Origin: Balneolaceae bacterium
Lineage (GTDB): Bacteria > Bacteroidota > Rhodothermia > Balneolales > Balneolaceae
DNA length: 63,856 nt
Direction: 5' to 3'
Assembly: GCA_007118695.1 (NCBI GenBank)
Contig: SKRC01000025.1
Span: 1-63,856, forward strand
The position numbers and the translations under genes are program-made. Under the pieces are notes generated by a model. That model worked only from the letters and a program-made list of their open reading frames with translations, was not told the DNA's origin and made no database searches. The first letter of the stretch is position 1; each line of letters begins with the position of its first letter. Of the stretch, positions 27,250-36,249 are shown one piece after another.

Positions 27250-28464
27250 ATGAGTTTTCCATCTGTTGAAAAACAACTTGAAGTTATTAAAAGAGGAACC
27301 GTTGAAATTCTGCCGGAAGAGGAACTGGTAGGGAAACTGCAAAAATCAACGAAAGACGGTAAACCCCTGAGGATCAAGCTCGGTTGTGATCCGACCCGGC
27401 CTGATCTTCACCTCGGCCATTCGGTGATTCTCCGGAAACTGCGGCAATTCCAGGATCTTGGCCATCATGCAATCCTCATTATCGGTGATTTCACAGCCCT
27501 GATCGGCGACCCGTCGGGACAAAATAAAACCCGGCCATCCTTGTCAGCCGATGAGATCCGAAAAAATGCGAACACCTACCTGGAACAGGCTGGAAAGGTG
27601 CTGGATCTGGATAAACTCGAGATTGTCTACAACGCCGATTGGCTGGGTAAGATGAGTTTTGAAGATGTGATCCGGCTGAGCTCCAAACTGACGGTTGCAC
27701 GGATGATCGAAAGAGACGACTTCTCAAAACGTTATCAAAACAATGAACCGATTTCCCTGCACGAATTTCTTTATCCGTTGGCGCAAGGGCAGGACTCGGT
27801 GCATCTGAAATCGGATGTGGAACTGGGCGGAACAGATCAGAAGTTTAATCTGCTGGTCGGGCGGCACCTGCAGCAGCTCGATAAGCAGCCTCCACAGGTA
27901 TGCCTGATGATGCCGCTGCTGGTTGGGACCGACGGAACTCATAAAATGTCCAAATCATACGACAATTACATCGGTATCGATGAAAATCCGAATGATATGT
28001 ATGGAAAAGTGCTTCGAATTCCCGATAATCTCATCTACAATTGGTTCGAATTGTTAACAGATGTTGAAGTGGAGAAGTTGGCTTTTTATAAGAAAAAAGC
28101 AGAATCAGATCCGAGAGATGCAAAACACGACCTGGCATTCGTTATAACAGAGATGTATCATGGCAAAACGGCAGCCGAAGAGGCCCGTAACCACTTTGAA
28201 CAGACTGTCATAAAGAAGGAGATGCCGGAAGACGCCCTGGTTCTCAGTTTTGAACCCGGAACGAAACAACGGCTGATTGATATTATATCAAATACCGGCT
28301 TTACATCAAGCAATGGCGAGACTAAACGCCTCATGAAACAGGGAGGCGTATCAGTGAACGATGAAAAAATAACGGATATGAACTTTGAACTGACGTTTAC
28401 ATCAGAGAGTGAATTCCAGCTAAAAGTCGGTAAAAGGAATTTTGCCATTCTGAGGTCGGAATAA
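27250..28464 (+). CDS. tyrS: Tyrosyl-tRNA synthetase
   Basis: The 404 residues form a complete class I synthetase: the HIGH-type motif DLHLGHSVILRKL near residue 53, GDFTALIGDPSG, the tyrosine pocket with YPLAQGQDS, and KMSKSYDNYIG near residue 233. The C-terminal S4 RNA-binding domain starts around FTSSNGETKRLMKQGGVSVND. It charges tRNA-Tyr in the cytoplasm. It begins five bases after the cvpA stop, so they are probably cotranscribed. No T-box or other leader was seen. Confidence 0.96.
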   Translation: MSFPSVEKQLEVIKRGTVEILPEEELVGKLQKSTKDGKPLRIKLGCDPTRPDLHLGHSVILRKLRQFQDLGHHAILIIGDFTALIGDPSGQNKTRPSLSADEIRKNANTYLEQAGKVLDLDKLEIVYNADWLGKMSFEDVIRLSSKLTVARMIERDDFSKRYQNNEPISLHEFLYPLAQGQDSVHLKSDVELGGTDQKFNLLVGRHLQQLDKQPPQVCLMMPLLVGTDGTHKMSKSYDNYIGIDENPNDMYGKVLRIPDNLIYNWFELLTDVEVEKLAFYKKKAESDPRDAKHDLAFVITEMYHGKTAAEEARNHFEQTVIKKEMPEDALVLSFEPGTKQRLIDIISNTGFTSSNGETKRLMKQGGVSVNDEKITDMNFELTFTSESEFQLKVGKRNFAILRSE

Positions 28465-28564
28465 CCGAATGCCTGTACAGCGACATTCATTTCATTGGGA
28501 AAATCCGGTAAAAGGTTGTAATTGTTTTCGTATCAGCCAGTTGAAAACATATTTTACGTAAATC

Positions 28565-29014
28565 ATGGGAACACATTTTAAAGGTACTGAAGAGGAGGTT
28601 CTGACACTGAATGCTTTTATTAAAATGATGAGAGCATCAGAATCTGTAAATAATCGCCTCAACCGGCATCTTGCTGAAAATGACCTTACTCTCAGTCAGT
28701 TCGGGACGCTGGAAGCATTGCTGCACCTGGGTCCGCTCAATCAACGCGCCATTGGCCAGAAACTTTTGAAAAGCGGCGGAAATGTAACGATGGTCATCGA
28801 CAATCTGGAAAAAAGCGGATTGGTATCCAGAAAACCGGATCCAAACGACCGCAGGGCTTCTTTGGTTCATCTTACCGATAAAGGCAAATCATTCATCCGA
28901 GAATTTTTCCCTGAACATCTGGCTAAAATCAAAGATGAGTTTTCTGTGCTGAGCAATGAAGAAAAGCGTCAGCTGGCTGATATCTGTAAAAAGCTTGGAC
29001 TGAAAGAGGAATAA
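28565..29014 (+). CDS. MarR family transcriptional regulator
   Basis: The 149-residue protein has the winged-helix MarR fold: LTLSQFGTLEALLHLGPLNQ, recognition helix IGQKLLKSGGNVTMVIDNLE, and the wing KPDPNDRRASLVHLTDKGK with the conserved DxRxxxxxLT motif. It would bind a palindromic operator as a dimer and respond to a small ligand. The nearest gene downstream is the comEC-like gene, 49 bases away on the same strand. That it controls this gene or itself is only a guess. Confidence 0.88.
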   Translation: MGTHFKGTEEEVLTLNAFIKMMRASESVNNRLNRHLAENDLTLSQFGTLEALLHLGPLNQRAIGQKLLKSGGNVTMVIDNLEKSGLVSRKPDPNDRRASLVHLTDKGKSFIREFFPEHLAKIKDEFSVLSNEEKRQLADICKKLGLKEE

Positions 29015-29063
29015 TTCTCCCCATTTTAATGTAAGGATTGCCTGGTTTTTCGATCCTACATGT

Positions 29064-31490
29064 ATGGGAAGGATCATAGCATATCAATTTCCATGGGCCC
29101 GGTATCCCGGCGTAAGAATTGCAGTTCTATTTGCTGCCGGAATAGCCGTTCAAGCTGTTGTATCGGCAGATTCCGGCTATCTGTTTGTTCTGTTTGTTTT
29201 GCTGCTGGTTATCTGGCTTCTGACAGAGACAGCAAACCGGGAAAAAATTACAATAGCTTTTACATCCATCGCGGTGGTATTGTATGTAATCTCTTTGTTT
29301 GTGTTTGGTGCATTGCGACTGGGCTATCAGAGTGAAAAACTTGAGTATGAAAAAGAGACGGCAGGCCGGATTTTGGCCTTTGCATGGGATCATATCCGGG
29401 CAGATGCCATAGTCATCCATCGGTTTGTCTCATCATCAGGCCGGGAGACGTTCAACCTGGAAGTTCTTGAGGCAGATTTCGGATCGGGAATTTGGAATCA
29501 TGCCTTTAAAATCCGGGTTTACGGAAGCGTGGATAATACCGAATGGCATGATTTCCGGGTCGGCAGCCGGATTTCGGCAGGCATACGAATTTATGACCTG
29601 GAAGGCCCGGTGAATCCGGGTCAGTTTGATTACAAAAAATTTCTCCACAGGCAGGGAATATTTCTCCATGGAGATTTGGATTCGGTGGTGCTTATTGAAA
29701 GCAATGTGGAGAGGATTAATTGGAGCAGGCTGAGGGATGCTGTACACAGCCGGATTGAAAATCTGTTTGATGAATCAACCACTCCTCTTGCCAAGGCACT
29801 TCTGACAGGGGACAGGCAGGAACTCGACCGGGATGAGCAGCAATATTTTGCCCGGGCGGGTTTGTCGCACATCATGGCCGTTTCCGGGATGCATGTTGGG
29901 TTCATCGTTGCACCATTCTGGCTGGTTATCCCCTGGCTCTGGCAATGGAGGTATGGCGGCTGGATTGGCCTGCTGTTGTTGTCAGTTATCTTGATTTCTT
30001 ATGCCGGGCTTACCGGATTCAGTCCTTCTGTCAGCCGCGCATCGCTGATGGCGTGGCTGCTGAGTACAGGCAAATTACTGAGAAGAATGAAAGATTCCGT
30101 CAATTTGATGGGTGTTTCGGCATTTATCCTGCTGCTGATCAATCCGTCGCAACTCTTTGAAATTGGATTCCAGCTCTCGTTCGGAGCTGTGTTTGTGATC
30201 TTGCTTCTGATGCCGGTTTGCCAGCAGATCATCCCGCAGCGCATCCGGTATACGAAAAGAGGCAAATTGGCCATGGTGGTGTTGGTCTCATTTGTCGTGC
30301 AGCTTGGACTGTATCCGCTGCTGGTATGGTATTTTGGTGAATTTTCCATAATAGGCCCGGTTGCCAATGCCCTTGTTGTCCCCCTTCTATCTGCAGTTGT
30401 ACCCGGCACTTTTCTGCTTCTGCCTTTTGCTGATAGTATTCCGCCAGGGTTAATGTCCGTGTTAAATGCACCAAACCTCTATTCCCTGAAATGGATTGGG
30501 TTTGTTGCAGAATTTTTGGGCGGTTGGCACAGGAGCTGGATCACTGCTGAAATCGATACAGCCTGGTTTTTCATCTTTTGGGCAGCGGCCATCGGTTTTT
30601 TTGCCACATTGAAAATTCCGCAGCTGCGTTACAAATACCTGATCGTTTTGCTTGGAGTGCTTTGTCTGATGTTGATAAAAGACCTTAAGAAAAGCATAGG
30701 TATATCGGAGTTAAAAGTCGTGATGCTGGATGTGGGTCAGGGAGACGCCGTTCATATTCAGACCCCCGGTGGCAAGAATATATTCATTGATACTGGCAGA
30801 TGGAATCCAATGAGTAACAGCGGAGACAGGGTAATAATGCCGTACCTGGAATCGAAGGGTATCGACAGGCTTGATGCGGTCATTTTATCTCATCCGCATG
30901 CCGATCATATCGGAGGGATGCCGACACTGCTTAATGAGACCGATATCGGGGTTATCTACTATTGTGGTTATGATTACGATTCGGTGCTTTACAGGGACTA
31001 CAGAACGTTAGCCCGGCAGGTTGGTGTAAACATGCAATCGGTTGTGAAAGGGGATTTGCTGCCCATCGACAAGACAATCCGGGTTTTTGTGTTGGGACCA
31101 GATGGCCGGGTACACAACTCGAATCCCAATGATCACTCCGTAGTTGTAAAAATGGTATACAACCGGGTTCATATGTTGTTTACCGGTGATGCGGAGCAGC
31201 ATCAGGAAACAAGAATCAGAGATGTGTACGGTGATTTTCTAAAATCCGATTTTCTCAAGGCAGGCCATCATGGCAGCCGGACCAGTTCGCATCTGAACTT
31301 TCTGGAGAAAGTTCAGCCGGCCAAAGCCGGTGTTTCGCTTTCATTCAGGAATAGGTTTAACCACCCACACCCCGACGCGGTGGCAAGGCTGCATGCACAT
31401 ACCGGTAATATTTTTTATACAAGCCTTGAGGGGGGGCTGGTTTTTACAACAGACGGCAATACAATTGAATATAAAGGAGGTGAAAGATGA
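29064..31490 (+). CDS. comEC: ComEC/Rec2-type DNA uptake channel protein
   Basis: The 808-residue membrane protein has an N-terminal region with helices and a soluble OB-like part (about 1-220), a competence domain of many helices (about 230-520, starting near ALLTGDRQELDRDEQQYFARAG and LSHIMAVSGMHVGF), and a C-terminal metallo-beta-lactamase-like domain (about 560-800) with VILSHPHADHIGGMP and MLFTGDAEQ. ComEC carries single-stranded DNA across the inner membrane during natural transformation; the C-terminal part may be the strand-degrading nuclease. The metal-ligand histidines are kept. No other competence gene is seen in the window. Confidence 0.9.
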   Translation: MGRIIAYQFPWARYPGVRIAVLFAAGIAVQAVVSADSGYLFVLFVLLLVIWLLTETANREKITIAFTSIAVVLYVISLFVFGALRLGYQSEKLEYEKETAGRILAFAWDHIRADAIVIHRFVSSSGRETFNLEVLEADFGSGIWNHAFKIRVYGSVDNTEWHDFRVGSRISAGIRIYDLEGPVNPGQFDYKKFLHRQGIFLHGDLDSVVLIESNVERINWSRLRDAVHSRIENLFDESTTPLAKALLTGDRQELDRDEQQYFARAGLSHIMAVSGMHVGFIVAPFWLVIPWLWQWRYGGWIGLLLLSVILISYAGLTGFSPSVSRASLMAWLLSTGKLLRRMKDSVNLMGVSAFILLLINPSQLFEIGFQLSFGAVFVILLLMPVCQQIIPQRIRYTKRGKLAMVVLVSFVVQLGLYPLLVWYFGEFSIIGPVANALVVPLLSAVVPGTFLLLPFADSIPPGLMSVLNAPNLYSLKWIGFVAEFLGGWHRSWITAEIDTAWFFIFWAAAIGFFATLKIPQLRYKYLIVLLGVLCLMLIKDLKKSIGISELKVVMLDVGQGDAVHIQTPGGKNIFIDTGRWNPMSNSGDRVIMPYLESKGIDRLDAVILSHPHADHIGGMPTLLNETDIGVIYYCGYDYDSVLYRDYRTLARQVGVNMQSVVKGDLLPIDKTIRVFVLGPDGRVHNSNPNDHSVVVKMVYNRVHMLFTGDAEQHQETRIRDVYGDFLKSDFLKAGHHGSRTSSHLNFLEKVQPAKAGVSLSFRNRFNHPHPDAVARLHAHTGNIFYTSLEGGLVFTTDGNTIEYKGGER

Positions 31491-31566
31491 ATATGATCGA
31501 GGTGAAAAATGCACATGATCATAGCAATCATTATAAAAAAAGGTTCAACCCAAACATAAATTCAAA

Positions 31567-31672
31567 TTTTTCGCTATTCGCTATTCGCTATTCGGTTCGA
31601 CATTCAATATTCAATATTCAATCGTTCGTCATTCGTCATTCGTCATTCGTTATTCAATATTCAATATTCATT
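31567..31672 (+). repeat. Period-7 tandem array (ATTCNNN)
   Basis: Strict seven-base repeats: three of ATTCGCT type, three of ATTCAAT type, three of ATTCGTC type and then again ATTCAAT. The array lies between comEC and xseB and is the clearest of the heptamer arrays. A 69-codon open frame across it (31487-31696) is made of the repeat and is not taken as a gene. Confidence 0.85.
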
Positions 31673-31738
31673 CCGGGTTTGAAGGAATCACTTTGAAGAG
31701 TTAAATTCATGCGTTACGAATAAAATCCATATACAAAG

Positions 31739-31960
31739 ATGGCTGAGAAGGAACGCCCGAGCTTTGAAGAAGCTTTACGTAAGCTGGAAACGATCGTCAA
31801 AAAATTGGAAGATCCTGAAGTAACTCTGGAAGAGTCGATAGAGCTGTATGAGGAGGGCATGAAGCTTTCCAAATATTGTTCAGAAACCCTTGAAGATGCT
31901 GTTTTAAGAATTGAAAAAATAAATACAAGCCCTGAACCTGATACAGAATCCCCCGACTGA
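31739..31960 (+). CDS. xseB: Exodeoxyribonuclease VII small subunit
   Basis: The 73-residue acidic helical protein has the XseB signature SFEEALRKLETIVKKLEDPE, VTLEESIELYEEGMKLSKYC and the following TLEDAVLRIEKI. It would stabilise the large subunit XseA in the nuclease that trims single-stranded DNA. XseA is not next to it in this window. It lies nine bases before dxs, an arrangement common in bacteria, so both are likely on one transcript. Confidence 0.92.
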   Translation: MAEKERPSFEEALRKLETIVKKLEDPEVTLEESIELYEEGMKLSKYCSETLEDAVLRIEKINTSPEPDTESPD

Positions 31961-31969
31961 GGTTTTTTT

Positions 31970-33892
31970 ATGAAACTAAAAGAGATAAAAGCCGGTCCGC
32001 TGCTCTCAAAAATTAATTCTCCGGACGATTTAAAAAAACTGAAACCTGAACAGCTTCAGGATGTATGTGATGAGCTTCGCGACTATATAATTGAGACTGT
32101 ATCGGTTTATGGAGGACATTTTGGTGCCAGCCTCGGAGTGGTTGAACTCACGGTAGCATTGCATTATACTTATCATACACCCAAGGATCTGATAGTCTGG
32201 GATGTAGGACATCAGGCATATGGCCACAAAATACTTACCGGCCGCCGTGAAAAATTTCATACCAACCGGAAACACAAAGGATTGTCCGGATTTCCCAAGC
32301 GCACTGAAAGCAATTACGACACATTCGGCGTGGGGCACTCCAGCACGTCGATATCCGCAGCTTTGGGTATGGCTGTGGCCCGGGATCTAGATAAGTCGAA
32401 TAAGAAAGTGGTTGCGGTCATTGGAGACGGGGCTATGACGGCAGGCCTTGCATTTGAAGGGATGAACAATGCAGGGGCTCTCGACAGCGACATGCTGGTC
32501 ATTTTAAACGACAACTGCATGTCGATTGATCCGAATGTAGGTGCCCTGAAAGAATATCTTGCTGAGATTACAACCAGCAAGACATTCAATAAGATGCGAG
32601 ATGAAATTTATGATCTGCTGGGCCATTTCAAAAAAGCAGGCGATAAAATGCGTAAGATTGCATCGAAGCTTGAACGGGCTGTCACCGCAGCAATTACTCC
32701 GGGAGCACTTTTCCAGGCTTTGGGCTTCAAATACTACGGCCCTGTGGATGGTCATAATGTGGATTCACTGCGCCGTCACCTGGAAGATTTGCAAAGTGTT
32801 TCCGGGCCGAAACTGCTGCATATTGTAACGATCAAAGGAAAGGGATTTGCCCCGGCTGAACGGGAACAAACCAAGTGGCATGCGCAAAGCAGCCCGTTTG
32901 ACAAGATTACAGGCAAGTCGCTTGCACCCAAGTCTAACGGCGGTGAAGCTCCAAAGTACCAGCAAGTTTTTGGTGATGCACTGGTTGAACTCGCCGAGAA
33001 AGATGAACGAATTGTAGGGATAACCCCTGCCATGCCGAGTGGGTCCAGCCTGTGGCCGATGATGAACAGATTTCCGGATCGCGCATTTGATGTCGGCATT
33101 GCCGAGCAGCATGCCGTTACATTTGCGGCCGGCCTTGCGACAGAAGGGAAGAAACCGTTTGCAGCACTCTATTCCACATTTCTTCAGAGAGCCTACGACC
33201 AGGTAATCCATGATGTAGCCGTGCAGAAGCTTCCGGTTGTCTTTTGCATTGACCGTGCCGGCCTGGTGGGGGCTGATGGGCCGACTCATCACGGGCTGTA
33301 TGATATTTCCTACCTTCGTGCAGTCCCAAATATGGTTGTTTCATCTCCACTTAATGAACAGGAACTGCGGGATATGATGTTCACGGCATCAGTTTATGCA
33401 GAGGCTGCATGGGCAATCCGGTACCCCCGGGGGCGTGCAACCGGAATGGACATTCATGTGGGATTCAAAAAAATGGAAATTGGAAAAGGCCAATGCATCA
33501 GGAAGGGTGAGAGAGTAGCTCTGCTGAGTTTTGGGCCGATCGGAAAATATGTCATTGAAGCTGCCGGCCGACTGCAGGATGAGGGCATTGAGATTGGCCA
33601 CTACGACATGCGATTTGCAAAACCTATCGATACCGGGCTGATCGATGAAGTACTTGCCTCGTACGACTATATAATCACACTGGAAGATGGCACCCGGCTG
33701 GGCGGGTTCGGCTCTGCCGTGACGGAATATGTTGCATCGAAATCCGGTCGTGTTCCAGTCAGGATCATGGGTGTTCCGGACCAAATCATTGAACATGGCA
33801 CGCAGAGAGAACTTCATGACGAAGTGGGAATCGGCCCGGACGGCATCATAGCCGAAGTTAAACGAACACTTGGTGTGGAACTGGAAGTGTAA
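31970..33892 (+). CDS. dxs: 1-deoxy-D-xylulose-5-phosphate synthase
   Basis: The 640-residue enzyme has the thiamine-diphosphate motif GDGAMTAGLAFEGMNNAG with a later LNDN, the KGKGFAPAE region, and a transketolase-type pyrimidine domain with DVGIAEQHAVTFAAGLA. The C-terminal domain contains LEDGTRLGGFGSAV. It joins pyruvate and glyceraldehyde-3-phosphate in the first step of the MEP isoprenoid pathway and supplies DXP for thiamine and pyridoxal. It is full length. Confidence 0.96.
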   Translation: MKLKEIKAGPLLSKINSPDDLKKLKPEQLQDVCDELRDYIIETVSVYGGHFGASLGVVELTVALHYTYHTPKDLIVWDVGHQAYGHKILTGRREKFHTNRKHKGLSGFPKRTESNYDTFGVGHSSTSISAALGMAVARDLDKSNKKVVAVIGDGAMTAGLAFEGMNNAGALDSDMLVILNDNCMSIDPNVGALKEYLAEITTSKTFNKMRDEIYDLLGHFKKAGDKMRKIASKLERAVTAAITPGALFQALGFKYYGPVDGHNVDSLRRHLEDLQSVSGPKLLHIVTIKGKGFAPAEREQTKWHAQSSPFDKITGKSLAPKSNGGEAPKYQQVFGDALVELAEKDERIVGITPAMPSGSSLWPMMNRFPDRAFDVGIAEQHAVTFAAGLATEGKKPFAALYSTFLQRAYDQVIHDVAVQKLPVVFCIDRAGLVGADGPTHHGLYDISYLRAVPNMVVSSPLNEQELRDMMFTASVYAEAAWAIRYPRGRATGMDIHVGFKKMEIGKGQCIRKGERVALLSFGPIGKYVIEAAGRLQDEGIEIGHYDMRFAKPIDTGLIDEVLASYDYIITLEDGTRLGGFGSAVTEYVASKSGRVPVRIMGVPDQIIEHGTQRELHDEVGIGPDGIIAEVKRTLGVELEV

Positions 33893-34341
33893 TAGGGGAC
33901 CAGCGAAGCGGAAAAACAATAGAGCAGAATAGTTGATTAATAGTGCAGCAGAACAAATGAACAGTTACATCGGGCCGAATCAATCCAACTTGCCCGGCTT
34001 GATCTAAACAGTCCCGGAATCGGCTCTTTCCTTTACGATCTTAACAGGTTATTATGTATGCTTCTCAATAAAAATTCACTGCTATAATAACTCAAACTTC
34101 CACAAAATGGTGATGTAGTTGCTGCGAGTATAAGTTTTAATAAAAAGTAATGGCCCTATTGAATGGCATCATCTTTCATATTACTAAATAACAATTAAGA
34201 CTAACTTTGTCTATAGCACTACATATCAATATCACGTTTAAAGCCAAATGACAGCCAAAGCTTAAACTTTGCGGAACTTGAGATAAATGGCAACTGGCTA
34301 GAATTATCCACAAATTCCAAAAGTCAAAAAATTCCTGATAT
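33893..34341. other. AT-rich spacer before the YtcJ-like pair
   Basis: The 449 bases after dxs hold no gene, repeat family member or clear terminator. The right half is AT-rich and presumably carries the promoter for the tandem amidohydrolases. Confidence 0.45.
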
Positions 34342-36126
34342 ATGAACGCACTTATGCAACTGAGAATCTGGATAGGCATAATCGTAATTGGAACATTATC
34401 TGTTTCATGTGCTGCTTCATCAGAAGATGACTCCACAATGGCCGACCTGGTACTGCTTAATGGGAATGTTATAACAGTTGATGGCGATTTTTCTTATGCT
34501 GAAGCATTTGCTATTCGTGATGAGGAGTTTATTGCAGTAGGTTCCAACGAAGACGTACAGGATTATATCGGGAATCAAACAAGTATTATCGATGCAGATG
34601 GCAAGACCGTGATTCCCGGGTTGATAGAGTCGCATGTTCAGGCAACAGCAGCGGCCCGAAATGAGGCTGTTCAGCCATTTTTGCAACTGGGTTCGATATC
34701 TGAGATTCAGGAATGGCTGCAAAACGAAGTTCAAAACAGACCTGCAGGAGAATGGATTAGATTACCCCGAGCAGATGTGACACGTATTCGGGAAGGTCGC
34801 ATACCTTATCCTGAAGAACTTGATGCAGCAGCTCCGGAACACCCCGCCGTTTTTATCTGGCAGTTTGCTGACCAGCAAACACAGGTATTAAACAGTGCGG
34901 CTATGGAAGCTGCCGGGATTACAAGTCAAACATCTGTACCGGAAGGAGGGAGAATGTACCTGGATGAAGATGGAGAACCAACCGGTGTTTTGGAAAACAG
35001 TGGTGAATTAACTGAAGAATATCTCAGTATCCCTGAAGTTTCCCAAGAAGAGCATCTGTTTAAATTGGAAGAGCTTTTAGGCTTATATAACAAAGTTGGA
35101 ATCACGTCTGTTTATGAGAGAAATGGAAGTCCTGAGGCTTATCAGTTATTTAATCAATTGAAACAAGATGGGCGTCTTACTACCCGGGTAATGGTGACTA
35201 TTAATCTGTCATCAGATGGTACGTTGGAGGGGACTGAAAGGGTGATTCGGTCCATGCCATTGCGGTACAGAGATGGTGACGACTGGGTTCATGTAGGACC
35301 ACTTATGATCCGTGCTGATGGAGGCATCCTTTATGGAACAGCTTTTATGCAAGAACCATACGGTGTAGATGCCGCCGCTTTTTACGGCTTTGAAGACCCG
35401 AATAACCGTGGATCACTATTAATCGGTGATGATGAATTATGGAATCTGCTTTTCACCGGGCATCGAATGAATTGGCCAATGGCCGTGCATGTGACAGGCG
35501 ACGCTGGAGTCGATGCAGTTTTAGACGTCTTCGATTCATTGCGGGAAAGTATACCAGGTAGCAGCGATCTTCGCCCTACACTCATCCATGCATACTTTCC
35601 CAACCCGGAAGCAGCTGAGAGAGTTGCAGAGTTGGGAGTTGGTGTGGATACTCAAACCGCCTGGTACTACAAGGATGGTGATGCTCTGTCAAATGTTCTC
35701 GGCTCCGAACGAATCGAGAAGTTTATCGGCCTCAGGACCTGGAAAGATGCTAGTGTCAACATTGCACTAAATTCAGATCACATGCAGGGTTTTGACCCAA
35801 ACAGATCCCTCAACCCCTACAACCCGTTTCTAACTATGTATACTGCAATCACACGCAAAACAGAAGGAGGGCAGGTATTTGGGCAACATCATCAAATTTC
35901 GCGTGAAGATGCAATTCGGATGATGACTATTGACGCTGCCTGGTTAAACTTTGAAGAAGAACGTAAAGGGTCCATTGAAACTGGCAAACTCGGTGATTTT
36001 GCGATCCTTTCGGAAGACTTTCTCACGTGTGAAGAAGAAAAAATCAGGGAGATTCATTCTCAGCTCACCGTTGTCGGTGGCAATATTGTCTATGAAGCCC
36101 CCGGATTTACTTCAAGACAACGGTAG
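34342..36126 (+). CDS. YtcJ-like amidohydrolase lipoprotein, metal ligand changed
   Basis: The 594-residue protein has a lipoprotein signal (SVSCAAS), a beta-sandwich N-terminus (LVLLNGNVITVDG) and the COG1574 TIM-barrel body. Metal-site segments seen are VIPGLIESHVQAT, MAVHVTGDAGVDAVLD, LIHAYFPN and ALNSDHMQGFDPNRS. Residue 100 is Gln (codon CAG at 34639-34641), so the usual HxH is HxQ. The following paralogue has His at the same place. This copy may have lost one metal site. Such enzymes hydrolyse N-acyl or cyclic amide bonds; the substrate is unknown. Confidence 0.85.
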   Translation: MNALMQLRIWIGIIVIGTLSVSCAASSEDDSTMADLVLLNGNVITVDGDFSYAEAFAIRDEEFIAVGSNEDVQDYIGNQTSIIDADGKTVIPGLIESHVQATAAARNEAVQPFLQLGSISEIQEWLQNEVQNRPAGEWIRLPRADVTRIREGRIPYPEELDAAAPEHPAVFIWQFADQQTQVLNSAAMEAAGITSQTSVPEGGRMYLDEDGEPTGVLENSGELTEEYLSIPEVSQEEHLFKLEELLGLYNKVGITSVYERNGSPEAYQLFNQLKQDGRLTTRVMVTINLSSDGTLEGTERVIRSMPLRYRDGDDWVHVGPLMIRADGGILYGTAFMQEPYGVDAAAFYGFEDPNNRGSLLIGDDELWNLLFTGHRMNWPMAVHVTGDAGVDAVLDVFDSLRESIPGSSDLRPTLIHAYFPNPEAAERVAELGVGVDTQTAWYYKDGDALSNVLGSERIEKFIGLRTWKDASVNIALNSDHMQGFDPNRSLNPYNPFLTMYTAITRKTEGGQVFGQHHQISREDAIRMMTIDAAWLNFEEERKGSIETGKLGDFAILSEDFLTCEEEKIREIHSQLTVVGGNIVYEAPGFTSRQR

Positions 36127-36249
36127 AAATTGTATGTAGTATGTAACATAATTCGACTGAATCCAGTACTTTCTTTCAGGCGATATGTCCTGATGACAAA
36201 TTAAAATAATTGAACAAGGATTATTATCCAGCATCTAATATTCACACAA

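Noticed and set aside
31487-31696. 69-codon frame after comEC
   Set aside because: Most of it is translation of a seven-base tandem repeat array.
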